Below are positions 12,481-26,596 of a stretch of 64,000 nucleotides of DNA, one piece after another. A program made the translations under genes and the position numbers. The notes under the pieces were generated by a model. That model was given only the letters and a program-made list of their open reading frames with translations. It was not told the origin of the DNA and made no database searches. How positions within the stretch are numbered: position 1 is the first letter of the stretch; each line of letters starts with the position of its first letter. Origin of the DNA: Selaginella tamariscina (Eukaryota > Streptophyta > Lycopodiopsida > Selaginellales > Selaginellaceae); assembly GCA_003024785.1 (NCBI GenBank), contig PUQB01000031.1, forward strand, positions 372,001-436,000, read 5' to 3'.

Positions 12481-14382
12481 ATTGCAAATCTCTTACTTAG
12501 TTTGAATGATAGAGCCCTCAATTGTCATTTCTATTGTCAATACCAAATCCTTGTTCAAAGAAATCCCACTTGACCATTAGGAACTCCATTCAAAGAAGAA
12601 ACAGTGTCACATGTATATGTGATAATAAGTTGGATGTCACATGTTACAACACCTAAGATGTGCATATGACATGTGTATAGATGTGTTAAGACACATGCAA
12701 GCAAATATGTTTTAGATTAGTTAGTACATGGCAAAATTATGAAACTGACCCTCAAATTAAATTAACCCTTGAGATTTATACATTATCAATCATACCTCTA
12801 GTTCTCTTTAGCTTTATGTATTATCAAACTAACCCTCTGGATGTCAATATATATAATATAAATAATACAAAAAATCAATATATACAAGACTACAATGTCA
12901 GAGTTTTAACCCGAAGGGCCAACACGTGGTAACACGTGGCTGCCAAGTGGCGTCATCACCCTATGTGAGCAACGCTAAGTCTTCCAAGATAACCCTAAGA
13001 GTCTGACTTAGAAGCTCAATTAGGCAGAAGACTTAGAGTCCTACCCTAAGTCCCCTAGAATGACCATCCCCTGAACCCTAGAGGATAACCCGAGTAGACT
13101 TTAGGATCCTATCCCAATAAATCTAGACAGGCTCATATCCTAACCCCACAAAGAGATGTGTCTCACACATACCCCATGATAAAGTTAAAGCATCGTCACT
13201 TACCCCTTGAGGAATCACCCTCATCCGGGAGTACAACCCCTTTAGGGCGACAAGGGGTACCATGAATCACGACTAATCCCTAAGGGTTTGGGTGGCCAAG
13301 TCATACCCTAGACCTAGGGCTAGTACTTAGTGAGGACACGAGTGTGCGATGTAGGCAGACTCGAGTGTTCTACTAAGCAAACTCCTTAAAGCTAGGTTTG
13401 GATAACCCTAAGTACATGACCTTGCATGTGTTTCACAAAAAGGCTCCTGCTAACAAGCTTAGGTTGTTCAACCCTTGGATTCTAAGGATAGCCAAGTGTG
13501 CCTAAGCACACCTAGTTATGAGACATAACCTCCCTTGAGCAACTGCCCAAGGCTTAGCACCTTAGCACGAGCACAAGCATGCATGTTTGTCAGAGTATCC
13601 AACCCCTTGGTGACCAACCCACGACATAACCCCAAAAGGCGTGCCTTGGGCGTTGTATCGTGTGATGTCTAGTCCAGTGTCACATCTCTATGTGACACTA
13701 ACTTCCACGATGTGCGCTATTATGCCATAGCCCTTAGATTCGAGAGTTGCATCAAGTGCCACAAACGTGGCTCTTAAATGCCAACTCTAAATGCCACAAA
13801 AGTTGACTAAGGTCAACCCCTTAGTGAACTCTCAAGAACTAGGTAACGTGAACCTGTCAAATAAGATTCCACGCTCACAATTGAACAATGACACAGATGT
13901 GCCTTGCTTGGTTGTGAGTGCTACACCTAGCTTGACATAGAGGAGGAGGTTGGAGACAAGCCTCTACCTCTGCCTCTTGGAACGTGCAATCCGACAAGAC
14001 CTCCCAAACATGGATTCGCCAACGTTAAGGGTAAGTTATCCCGAAGGTGGGACGTACCCCTGTCATCTAGAAGTTAGGGCGGCACAATAGAGGGTTGTGC
14101 CTTGAAGACACAAGCTAGAGCTTGCACCAGGAGAAGAGTAACAAGCTCAGTCATGAACCCAGGAACTCTCACTCCTATATACTACCTTATTTATGTGACA
14201 AAGCCCCCCCCCTATTTTCTTGTTTACATAGTGGGCTGGCACAGAATCTCACTCCCATAGGAAATATACTTGGTGAGTTAATTAATGACTCTGAGGGGTT
14301 TAGGGCGTGGGGTTAGGTCAACCCTAGGGGTCTATCTACCCATATTCAACTTGCCGAACTCACCGGAACCACCCAAAAACCT

Positions 14383-17097
14383 CACTGGAAAATGTAAACC
14401 CCTAGTTTTTGTCATTTTTAAGGTAAAAACATCTCTAGAAAATAAGCCTTTATTTTTGTAAAAAACAGTTAACATACTAGGAGTGGAACGTTGATTTGTT
14501 TTTTTACATAGTTAATATACCTTGTAATATTATTTTGTTTTTACCCTTGTTTATATAGTAATAATTTCTGTTTGTTTTCTATATAATTTATTTTATTTAA
14601 TTTTAAATTTATTTATTGATTTTAATTGTGCTTAATAAAAACTCTTTAACTTTCATTAATTAAATTAAAATAATAAACATTATTGATTTCTGGTGATCTC
14701 TCTGTGAATCCCCTCTCTCTCTCACACACACACTAGTCCACCTTTCGGAAGCGTTTCTTCATGCGTGAGGTTCTGCATTTCAAAGCGGCCCTATGAGTGA
14801 AACATCATCCAAACAGTGAGCAAAATAAACAATCAAGTAAGACGTATCAAGCATGTACATTTGTGTATATAAGTATATACACGTACATACTTAAGAATAA
14901 ATACATAATGAAATAAGAAATGCAATACTTACACATAGGCTTTGGTTAACATCTTCTCGGACTCCTCTCTATTCTTCTCTTTGTAAACAGGGCCGACCGC
15001 ATGAATCACACGCGAGGCCTGTAGATTAAACCCTCTGCAAGAAAAATATATTAAGTAAAGTTAATAAACATAAGACCTACAATCTAAATAGAAACGTAAA
15101 CTTTCAAATTAAGTATGTGTATATGTAATAATAATAATAATAATTAATGAATCGATAAACAAACAGACATTGTTTACCTTGTGATGACAGCTTGCCCAAC
15201 CTCACATTTGATACCTTGAGGAGCTACATCAGGCAGCTTTTGACAAGTATCAAGTAATCTAGGACCGGCAAAACGATGAATAGCTGCAAAAATAATCAAA
15301 TATTTATGAGGATGACTTACATAATCTTTAATAAATAAAAAACTTACTTCCATCAACACCATAGCCTGCATTGCATCTTGCCACCTGCATATGACAAATC
15401 AATAGCATGTAGAACAACAATAAAGTGATACAAAGCCACACACACACACACACACACACAAGTGTACAAGTGCACATGCACGTGTACGTCCGTATGCTCT
15501 CTCTCTCTCTCTCTCTAAAAGCTGTTGTGTATTACATACAGATGTGCAAAACACAAAAAACAAGTATATATGCATGTCACTTAGATACCATATTCATCCT
15601 GTCTTTTTTTTCTAATTTTTTAGACTTATAAACGTGTATGTCTGTCTGTGTCTGTGTATAAATGCATATATAGACTTAAATGATAATTTGCTTATATGCA
15701 TAGACAGGAATTATAACTGTCTGAACTGTCCATACATACAGTGTGTGTGGGTGGGTGTGTGAAGAACAAAAAACTTACGACTGCATCTGTTTGTCCATCG
15801 ATGAACCAGAGCCCTATATCTTTCCAGATAACAAGAGTGTTGGACTCGGACAGCTTGTACTTGACCGCTCCAGTGAGTGGCTCCGGAGGCGGAGGTGGGG
15901 GAGGGGTCAATTTCTCCCCACTGGGACAATCGAAATTGGTCTTCTCTGGGGCCTACCACCCATTGCACAGCTTATCCTTGTTGGGATTGCGACATTGAGC
16001 CGGAGTGTCAATGGTAGTGTATAACCATGAATCCACTCACAGATTGAGTGGCCACCGTTGATATTGCACAGTGCCATATCTTGGAGAGCTAAACCCATGC
16101 CGCCGGATCTGCGGAGCACTCCGCTTCACAGAAAAACCCTAAAGCATATTCTAGGATCCCCTGTTTAGGTTATTACATGTAATATTTTATATAATATTCT
16201 ATAAATAAGTAGAAGAACAATAACTGTATAATGTATATATATACTAAGAGTTTCATAAATATCTATTATAATTTAAATATGTGAGTCTATACATCTTACA
16301 GACATTATTTATATATGTGTGTAGAGAGGGACAAAGAGAGATGAATTTATGCATGCACACATGCTTGTATATATATACACACACGTGTTTACCTTCAACA
16401 CATGCTAGTGTCCATGCACATAGTCACAAATTTTTAATTAAAATATTAAACCACTAAACCACATTATAAAACTCAGAGACAAAAAACAACATGGGCACAT
16501 CATATACACATCCACAGACACACACACACATATATGGAATTAAACATTCATAGGCACACCATTTCAATAGATTGCAGAATTTATAATGCATCTCTCCTCT
16601 TTTGTCTCTCTCTCACACACACACATACCACATAAGTTAAACATTATAATTCAAAATGAAATATCTTTTGTTAAGCCATAATTATCGAGTTTGCATGGAG
16701 GATGTATGTGTGTGTATAGTATAAATATAGGTGTGCGTTCCTATATAATTCAAAATAAAATAAATTTTATTATGAATATTAAACTAAATAAATCTTTTCT
16801 TTTTATCCTTATTTACAAAGTAGAAAACTATCCTTAATTTAGTTATAAAGTATAACTTACTATCAAACTACATATGCCATGGTGAAATAAAAACATAATC
16901 TAAATAAGAAATAAATAAATATTTTTTCATTGTATTTTAATGAATTATAACATAATTTTATACATGTTACAAACCTAAAAACCAACCCTTGTTCTTGGAC
17001 CCTTAGTACTTCCCTAGTATGTTAGTCAAAAATTTTTTACTCTAGTATTTATAAAATTAGGCATAGTTTTTTTTTGTTTATTTTACATTTTCCAGTG
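14383..17097. mobile_element. Non-autonomous CACTA-type DNA transposon carrying macro-domain exons
   Basis: The left end is CACTGGAAAATGTAAACC and the right end is the reverse complement of CACTGGAAAATGTAAAAT, giving a 16-bp perfect terminal inverted repeat beginning CACTG. It is flanked on both sides by CCT (14380-14382 and 17098-17100), the 3-bp target duplication expected of CACTA elements. It sits inside the LTR at 12896-17323. The 2.7-kb interior has no transposase; its only recognisable content is the broken macro-domain gene at 14.9-15.9 kb, which suggests gene capture. Confidence 0.8.
14928..15945 (-). pseudogene. Macro-domain (ADP-ribose-binding) protein gene fragment
   Basis: Minus-strand exons rebuild most of a plant macro-domain protein: about 15945-15778 (VKYKLSESNTLVIWKDIGLW, FIDGQTDAVV), about 15386-15351 (VARCNAGYGVDG), about 15286-15180 (AIHRFAGPRLLDTCQKLPDV, GIKCEVGQAVITR) and about 15036-14940 (GFNLQASRVIHAVGPVYKEK). 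Macro domains bind ADP-ribose and related metabolites. Three things suggest a dead copy. A TAG lies upstream in frame near 15950, the conserved Asn-rich loop (NAANERMLGGGG in relatives) is reduced to ARCNAGYGVDG, and the C-terminal third is missing before the element's left end. It lies wholly inside the CACTA element. Upstream minus-strand codons (15907-16119) may be captured sequence of another gene. Confidence 0.7.
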
Positions 17098-17328
17098 CCT
17101 AACTGGGACACGAAAAACTAGGGTAAGAATTTTCTAGATGGAAGTGCTAACTTTGCCGAAAGTTTCTTGTAAATACCTAATGACACTCGGCCGACCATCA
17201 CTAGATATCCAAGTGCACTAAGCGGGCTTGTTTCTTTTACACATAGGGCTTATCAACATAGTATAGTAGGTAACAACAATCAACGTCCAAAGTAAAGGGG
17301 AGTCATAGTAAAAAACTATAACATATAA

Positions 17329-20300
17329 TATTACAACAAATGATAAATATATTATTTCATGCTAAAATATGTAACTAACATTGCATATGTGTGTGGGTGT
17401 GGGTGTGTATTATTAAGAGGGCTACGTATGGAGGGCTGTATAAAGGAGGCATTTCCCAAGTGACCCACTTTTCTTACCAGCTCTGTTCAAACTATTAAAG
17501 AGATGCTTCTTTGCTTGCTTCTATCCTTGAAGGTTCTAAATTAAGATAAAAAGAAAAAAAAAAGAATAGTCACTAGTTAAACCATATTAATAAATTGTTT
17601 AGAAATTCTACTCATTTCAAAAATATATATACTTAGAAAAACGAAAAGTTAATACTCAAAACTAATATTTAAATTCTTAAGAATTTATTTATCTTTATTG
17701 TGGATTTACACCATTATTCAGTATCTACTCCTTCGTTAAGCCATCCCCCATTATTTGAAAGTCTATTTGCTTATCATACTTAGACTTCCTTTTGGCATCA
17801 AACTCCTTCCATCAAAAGGGAGAGAAAGGCTGCGTGTATAAAGTTTACCTCTCTAAGAAACTGAATTGTGATTTCATTTCCATGCATAATAAGCTCACTT
17901 TTGGTGGGAAGCTCCTTAAAGCATTATTGTTCAAGTTTAAGACTTGATGAAATGGTAATAAGGTGAAATATAATATTTATAAAATGATTTGAATTACCTT
18001 TAAATTGTCAAATTGCCAAATGATGACGAAATGAATGTCAATAGTTATTAGAAATGTACACCTAATATTAAACATCAAGTTGTGACACATGCATGTATAT
18101 GCACATAAAAAACACGTATGTGTATGATTTAAACAATAAAAATAAAATCAATATCAACAATACAAATATATTACATTTAAGTATAAACTACATGGGGTGT
18201 ATTACAAAAAACAACTTACAAGTAACTATTTATTTTTCTCTCTCTACTTGTTATTGATTTAAAATTTTGCCTATCTCTTTTAGTAATGAAGTTAGATTTT
18301 TATTCGAAATAAACAATTCATAAGCTATTCAATCTTTGTAGGCAAGTATGTCAAACTATGTAATAAATAAATAATCCCAAATCAACAAATACAAACATAC
18401 ACGCACACACAGGTATACTTACTAATTGAAATCTATAGTAAAAATAATAAAGGGCTTTTCAAAGAACATTCTCATATTTGAAACCGTTATGAGCCAAATT
18501 TAGTATATGCAAAATGCAAGCTAAATATGTGAGTATATTTTTAATACATAATAATACAAGCTTCCTTGATGAAATATGGTTTCATAGTGAAAAATAATTG
18601 ACATTAAGAAATATTAAAAATGTTAATTTATTAAGGTTACAAATTTAATGATGACAGTAATAAAGATGTAATATATTCCTTAGAATTTATTTTCAATTAA
18701 TCACAATTAATCATATCATTCTTCTTTTAACATAAATTATTCTAAAGAATATTGGTATATTAAATATTATATATTTATTAATAATACTAATTAAAAATTT
18801 TTATTAATTATTACTAATTAAAATTATAAAGAGTCCCATTTTTATTTGAGGTGCTCCATCACTTGTTTATTGTTTTTTGCAGGCACTAGAACTTTAAAAA
18901 ATCCATTGCATTTCTCACAATAATCTTATCGACTATTATCAAATTAGGCAATTAGATTCTTGATTTGTTTATGGATATTGGAAAAATGTTTTTTATTGGT
19001 GCGACAATAAAGAGAAATATTTTTAAAGTGAAGATGAATCTGGTACTTTGTTCACATGAGAAATATAATATTGGCAAACCTGCTAGAGTCAATGCATTTC
19101 ACACAAACTTTTGAGCCCAAGAAAGAGCCAAACTTAACATCAAGTATTGGTGCATAATTGAGAATGAAAAGGAAGTAAATAATAAGGTAAATGATAATAA
19201 TGATTAGAAAGACAAACAAGAGGTTTTCGAAAAATAGGCATGAAAAAAAAAGTTTACTTCCCATAAACCAAATGGTCCTAAATATTATGAACTTCAAAGT
19301 AGTCAAAAATTCTTTGTTAAAGAAAAGAAAAAAATGAAAGCAACCTGAAACATAAAAGGGTATTAATAAATAAGATCTGAAGAAGAAATGACACACAAAA
19401 GAAGAAGAAATCATCCCGCAATACAACTATAAAAGAATACTAAAGAAGGAAGCAATCAATTGACTTGCCCTTCAACATGTCACAAACATCAAGAACAAAA
19501 AAAATAAAGGTGATGTTCCAAAAAATAAATGAACAAATATTATATAGATTGCTTTAGTTATAAATTTACATGTGTATTTTTTGTACAAATGCAAATAACT
19601 AATGTATATATATTTTATGAATGCATGTGTAAAGTACATTGGTTTTCACTTGATGCTTCATATTTTTCGATAAGTTATTTAATATAAGATTACGAAACTC
19701 TGTGATGAACATACTCAATTAAGTATCATTGTTATTTCATTTTAATAGATTCTTTCATCTCAATTTAAATCACTTCTTATACCCTATCATAAATAATATT
19801 TTTCATATATCTTATATTTACTTTAATGTTGAAGATTTACATTGTCAACACCAAAAAGATATATTATTAAAAAAATATTATTACTTGGCACCAAAGTGAG
19901 GTTAGAAGAATGTTTTCTGTGTAATCTATATAGTTGTGGGGTGCAACAAGTGAAATAGTGCACAAAATAGTCATCCCCATGTAGAAGCTTGTTTTAAAGA
20001 AATAAATGGGGAATATAAGTTAATAAAAAATTATTGTAAGGAAATAAATAATAATAATTCATTTATTACATTCATATGCGATTGTTTTAATTTTTTTAAT
20101 TTAATATTTACAGGTTTATTATGGGTCGACAATGCCTCGTATTTGCTACACATCATAAATATATTAATATATTCTCATGATGTGAATCATATTTCACCTG
20201 CAATTTTAAATAAATAAATTATATCTTTTTACTATATAGTTTTTATTTATATATTTTGAAATCTATATAAAATATATTATATTCATTAATATATATATAT

Positions 20301-20526
20301 CAATATATCTTAAAATACACATTACTAATTTTAAAATTAAAATGTAAAGTTTTAGAACGGATCTTCGTGTCAAATTTATAAACTTACATTTAAAACTTTA
20401 AATTATTAGAATTCCTCGTATAATAAATTATATATTAATATCTTAAAAATACCATAGTATACATGCTACCTACGTACATGGACATAGATATATTATACGC
20501 ATATATTAATTATTTCTAACATGATA
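17329..20526. other. AT-rich intergenic DNA, no gene recognised
   Basis: This is low-complexity AT-rich sequence. A Phe/Leu/Ile-rich 124-codon open stretch on minus at 19052-19426 is only the reverse of A-rich DNA. About 20040-20460 has a diverged second copy at 33450-33780, part of the duplicated ZIFL neighbourhood. Confidence 0.5.
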
Positions 20527-20681
20527 CTAGTTTACACGTTCCTCTGCTAAAGGTTTGTTAGTCGAACGTGGTAAAATTGGTTCAAAAGTGGCCACGATGA
20601 CCAGTGTGGCGATGACACCGTGGAAGAAGAACAGCAACTGATTACCTACAATTTTCTTATTTAAATAAATAAATAATTAAC

Positions 20682-20750
<69 letters not shown>

Positions 20751-21406
20751 CAATATGTAGATATATTCATATGACACCATTTTCTAAATAATATTATAAA
20801 ATGAAAACATATAAAATAATTATATTTTAATGAAAATATATGTTTACCAGGAAGAATGTTTGTATCACGGCGAGATTGAGCCCAAGAGAAACTGGATTAT
20901 ATTAATATACAACCATTAGTTAAAAAGTCATGGTTTTTCTTTTAAAAAGAATTTTTAATCCCGTTATAAGGTTTGAATTAATTTTTTATACTTTATTGTT
21001 AATAAATAATAAAATACTTTATATTTTATATTTATACATGGTAATAATTTACGTATATACACACGCACATTAGCACATAATACACATATATACACAACAC
21101 TTACACAATGCCTCCAACTGCTGGACCTAAAGCTCTTCCCAAAGACACGAAACTTGCAGAAATCCCATTTGCAGTCCCTCTTTCTGCTTGTCTCTAATAT
21201 TAATTAAATTTGTTTAATACAAAAATTAAAATACATATAAATTTAATTTAACTAATTAAACTTTGTCTATATCTTACCACACAATTGTTTACAAGCATGA
21301 ACGCGGATGTTGTTGTTACTGACTGTAAATCGGTAAACAAATCATCAACTAGTACATTATATTAATATACTTAATCTTTATATACGCAGTGTGTGCATGC
21401 GCGCGC

Positions 21407-21452
<46 letters not shown>

Positions 21453-24400
21453 TCTTACAGATAAGCAAGTTTTCACAATAGATGTCATTATCACAACGAA
21501 GAGGCATATTTTAGTGTGTCGAAGACGTTGTATAAAAGGATATGCTACTAATGTAGGTAAAGCTAGAACCTGTAAAATATTAATATTAATTAAATCAAGC
21601 TATCTAAGATAATAATTTTATATAATATATATGTTATATTATATTGAAATTAAATTAAAAAATAATTAATAATGTAATGTAACTATAGTAAATATGTAGA
21701 TTACCTTAGTAATTAAAGTATATACAAGGCTAATCCTATAATTAGAAGAGTATGCGGATGTAGTTGAAGAAATATACTGATGTGATCGAAAAAATATATA
21801 TATTTTTTTAAGGAAACTGGGATAACATTTATATTGACGTTAATATTTATATATACAAGTAAAAAATATATTCTTTATCATATTTAAACTATTATAAACT
21901 CATAATAGATTATCTTAATTATAAAATTAACTCTATATATACCTTAATTACTAATGTAACTTACGTATTTACCGTAGTTACGTTACAATAGATAATATAA
22001 TATATTCTCAAAATGTATATACTGTACTTACTGCAGTACCACGAGCGACTATAATCGGTCCCAATCTATTTGTTATTGGTGGAAATATAGTAAGCTGGAA
22101 AATTAATAAACAAGCACCTGAAAAAAAAAAAAACTAAATTAGCAAAAACTTTAATTAATTTAATTAATTAATTATCTTGTAAACCTGTTATTGCAAGTAT
22201 GAATCCAACATCTTGAGTTGACAATCCAAGTCCACCAGGACTAACAGCCCACAATGAGAAGGTCTATACAAAATTATATAATAACATAATGTATTAAAAT
22301 AAAATTATTAATATATACATTAATTATAATGTAATTATTAATTAATTTATAAAATACATTAATATATAAATCACCTCACTATAGGCAATCTCATGAAAGG
22401 CCCATATACAATATAAAGCATTAGAAGTTAAAAATGGATAGTTTTTGAAAAGCGAGCTATGTTGGTTCGTTTCCCTGTTAGTTTTGCCATGCTTGTGAAG
22501 AGTTTCCTAAATATAAAAAAGAAATCAGAAAATAAATTAATTTTTAATATAATGTAACTACGGTAGATACGCAGGTTACCTTAGTAAGTATATGTAATTA
22601 AGGTATATATGAAGGTTAATTTTATAATTAAAATATTTTATTACAGATTTATAAGATAGTTCAAATATCATTAAGATTATATCTTTTACTTGTATATATA
22701 AACCTTAACCTGAATATAAAGATATCCCCAGTTTCCTTATTTACTTGTGTTGTTACTATATATATTAATTATGGATGTAATTAATATATATATGAAGGTT
22801 AATTTTTATAAGCTGTATATACAAGCATTTAATTCTATAATTAAAATTATTTATTATCATATTTGAACTATATTATAAACCCATAATAAATTATTTTAAT
22901 TATAAGATTAACTTTTGTATATACTTTAATTATATACACTTATTAAGGTAACTTATGTATTTACCGTAGTTATCACACTAACAAAATAATTTCATATGTA
23001 ATAAAATATTTAATAATTAAATAATAAGTAACTTACAGGAAGTCGGATAACACAAAGTAGTAGAATAAGCGCATACACTGAGACTACCAAAGGTGGAAGA
23101 AAATACGGAAAACTGTGGATTCAATAGAAAAATATATATTAGAATGTATATTTATTAAAAATAATTTACCTTTCAAATATAGTATTTGTAAATAAACGGG
23201 ATATTTGGTAGCAGGCTGTAAACAACAAAGTTAATAAACATGTAAAATAAATATAATTAATACTAATTAATAATATTTAATACCTGTGATAAATATCCAC
23301 CAAGAGAAGGACCAATAACGAGGCCGAGACCCCACATTGAACTAATCTGTCATAAGTATAATTAAGTTTAAATTAATTAATTAACTTAACTCACAAGTGA
23401 CAAACTGAAAGCTCGCTGCTCGTCACTCACAATCTCCGCTGCATATGCCTAAGTAGAAATTATGATATTACGTTAATAAATAATATTAACACACACACAA
23501 CACACACACACACATTATGGTGTAATTATCATGTATAAGATAATATGCTATTAGTTAATTTAACTTACATTTACAGTTCCAAATAGTGCACCAAAACTCC
23601 CAAGTAAAAATCGTGATGTAATAGCCATAGAGAAAGTTTTGCATAAACCGAACCAAGTATTGAACACCAGACTGGAACATCAAAAAATGTATATATAAAA
23701 ATAAATAATATACAATTAATATATATTATATATAATCACTTAGGAAAATTTCATATATACCCCTAAAATTTGTCATATTTATATCTATATTTCTTTAAAT
23801 TTTATATTGACATATTTACCTTGAAACTTCAATTTAAAATTAAATATATTTTAAAATTTTAATAGAAATTTATAATTAATTTGTGTTTGATTATATTAAA
23901 AGGCAACAATTTTTAAAAATATGCCATTTCTTAAACATTTGCTGTTAAGATTTATTAAACACTTAATTAACTTCATTTTATTTTATTTTAAATATGTTAT
24001 GATTTAAATATACATTTTTAATTAACTATTGTTATCTTAAATTCAAAGTATAATGATTAAAATATGTAAATTTAAAATTTTTCAGAAGGATATATGATAA
24101 AACTTTAGGGCACTTTCACAGTGTATATATATATTTATAACTTACATTGAAGCCATTCCACACACAATAACCGGTTTTCTGCCATATCTGTCAGCTATGA
24201 TCCCCCAAGGAATACTGGCAATAGTTCTTCCAACCATAAAAGAAGAACCTGTATTATATAAAATATTTATAATTTGTATTAATATCATTATTATCAATTC
24301 ATATTTAATATGAATTAACTTTACGTTATAACATACAAATAAATATGTCTTCAGAGATAAAATATTTGTCTTTATGTTTAATTGAATATCAGATATCAAT

Positions 24401-24970
24401 CTTAATAATGTTTTTAAGAATATATATGTTCCAAGAATATTCCCACATATAGTATGATATATTTACCAATGAATCCTGCATAATATCCAATGTTCTCAGG
24501 CTTTCCGACGTGGAAATCTTTCACCTAAATAAACATAATATAATTAAAAATTATTTATGGATATAAAAATTAGCATTTACCATGAAGTATAGATAAGGAA
24601 AGAGGATTTGAATAGGAAGAGCTGCATCAAAACAAATAATTAAGTATAATAATCTGATTTTTTACTATTACACACACACACATATATACACGTTCATACT
24701 ATTGCAAAGCATAAGATTTGCAACAATAAACAGTATCTCCTTCGGAAGCCGTTTTCCGGAGCGAGGAAGATGTGCACCAATTCTACTCTCTTGTTCATTG
24801 TCGAGTAATGACTGAAAATAAAAAGGAAAAAAAAAAATTAGATAAATATTTAAAGGATCAGTAAATATATATTTAATTTTAATATAAAATCGTAAAAAAA
24901 ACATTGAATTTAAATGTACTACCTTAGTAATTTCATCAGAAGAGCTTGAAGAGATTTCCTTGTTGTTCAT
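20527..24970 (-). CDS. ZIFL: ZIFL-type major facilitator superfamily transporter (18 exons)
   Basis: This is a 12-helix MFS carrier of the plant zinc-induced-facilitator-like group, whose members sit in vacuolar or plasma membranes and move K+/H+-coupled substrates, affecting Zn and auxin handling. Exons on minus begin 24970-24923, 24811-24700, 24621-24581, 24524-24467, 24248-24146, 23671-23569, 23448-23395, 23346-23284, 23215-23170, 23112-23037 and 22506-22375, then 22263-22185, 22117-22032, 21569-21459, 21322-21278, 21193-21105, 20891-20848 and 20645-20527, about 470 codons. Signatures are FMVGRTIASIPWGIIADRYG with RKP (helix 2-3 loop), SRFLLGSF, MWGLGLVIGPSLGG, HEIAYSEV, FVSLGRALGPAVGG and FSWAQSRRD. 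The CPGC-type cysteine motif seen near the N-terminus of many ZIFL proteins is absent. No frameshift was seen, unlike the receptor gene in this window. Confidence 0.92.
20682..20749. repeat. (TA)n microsatellite in ZIFL intron 17
   Basis: Near-perfect TA repeats, interrupted once by ATTATATATAA. The tract lies between the last two exons. Confidence 0.95.
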
Positions 24971-25066
24971 ATTTTCTTCTTTGGTTGAATTTAAAGAAGA
25001 CAAATACGTCCACACTCTATTAAAATATATACTGAAAAGTGTCCCTTTTTAAATATTGTTTTATTA

Positions 25067-26518
25067 TATTGTGTTGGCAAAAAAGAGGATGCGTGGGACT
25101 TAGTCTAGAATATACCTGAATATTTCTTAAAATATCCTCAAATATTCCATAAAATGAGGACTTAAAATGCAGCTTAAAAATGCTTATCTTAGTTATAAAT
25201 AATGCAAAGAAATAAAGACCATTATTCAAGTGAATACTTCCATCCACATCTACCAATAAAAAATACATGTTGGATACTTTGACTTTAACAAGTTTAGGTG
25301 TCAATAATTAGAGGTGCATAATTCCTTTGACATATAATAAACCTCAAATTGGAAAAAGTATGTGATGTCTAAGTTAAGTTTAAGAACGCGACTATAAACA
25401 AAGTACATATGTATTCTTCACCTTTCACAATGGAAACTTAGAAATGGTCACCTTCACTATTTGATTAACTAAGGAAACGATAAACGATTCTTGCATATTA
25501 CATTGCTCCACTTCCATATCACTAATATGTCATTTGAACTTTTTGGTATTCTTTTTCTGCTCCTTTAATAACTTGTTTGATAAAATGTTCATTGTAACTT
25601 GGCACCCTAGTTCTAAGTGGTGACAGAGTCTTCTCTTTGAGTGTGGCAGCTGGCCGCACCTTTGGTCCTCTCGGTGGCAACATAGTCATCTAAGTTAGTC
25701 GTACTTGTGCTTATTCAACTCCTTCTAATGGCCTTATTATATGGAATTATTTGCACTGGTTTTATCTTTCATCAAAAACCTTCCAAAAATCAGCAACGTG
25801 GACATAAGTTTATAAAAATTATGCCACGTCGAAAAAAGATTCTTTCACCATATAATAAGCACCAACAGATTTATGCCGGTTCTTTAATAGTCCTAATTTA
25901 TGCCGGTTCGGCTTGCAACATATTCTACATTGGTTCTTGGAGGTATATACACGCAATATAATGTATGTGGCTAGAGCGTGTGTGTATGTATATATTTGTG
26001 TGTAAGAATTCCTGTCTGCGTAATCATATATGCACATCATCTTATTGTGTTATGTATGTGTCTATGTGTGTATGTATAAGTCTCTGTGCGATACACATCG
26101 AAATTGTTTGAAACAGTAGCTTGGGTACCTCTGTTACGTGTGTTGGTGTGTGTGTATTTAAGCTGTATTATATATATAGATATGCCGTGTCATATGTAAA
26201 AGTGTCCATGTATAATGTGTTGTGTGTGCGTGTGTGTGTGTTCTTTGTATATATGTAAATGTGTATGGAGATATCCATATATAATGTGTGTGTGTGTGTT
26301 CTTTATATATAAGGAATATTTGTGTTAATATTATGCTTATATATATACTATGCGCTTTCGTGTGTGTGAGTGTGTGATTCAGATAGAAATCCCTGTGTAT
26401 TCCTTCATATATTCCCAAGCATGTCTGTATATATATACGTATGTGTGTGTTCAAGTTGTTGAACACCTGAATGTTAACATATAGATAAGTGTATGTTCAT
26501 AAGCTGTGTATGTATGCA

Positions 26519-26596
<78 letters not shown>

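Larger units (their letters stand above)
12896..17323 (-). mobile_element. LTR (solo-LTR-like, minus orientation), split by a CACTA-type insertion
   Basis: Read on minus, the element starts TGTTATAG at 17323 and ends CTCTGACA at 12896, the TG...CA ends of an LTR. Its two parts (17323-17098 and 14382-12896) align in order with the intact solo LTR at 28035-29003. Shared landmarks are CTTTACTTTGG, GTGCACTTGG, GTGTCATTAGG, the GTGCCAGCCCACT box, a long G run, the TATA-like CATAAATAAGGTAG and GTGCCGCCC. The flanks are TACAA (12891-12895) and TATAA (17324-17328), a 5-bp duplication with one mismatch. No gag-pol sequence lies between these parts, so this is not a complete element. Confidence 0.7.

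Noticed and set aside
15741..16024. Plus-strand ORFs over the macro-domain exons
   Set aside because: Antisense shadows of the minus-strand macro-domain exons.
19052..19426. 124-codon Phe/Leu/Ile-rich ORF on minus
   Set aside because: Complement of A-rich DNA with no family resemblance, no splice context and lopsided composition.
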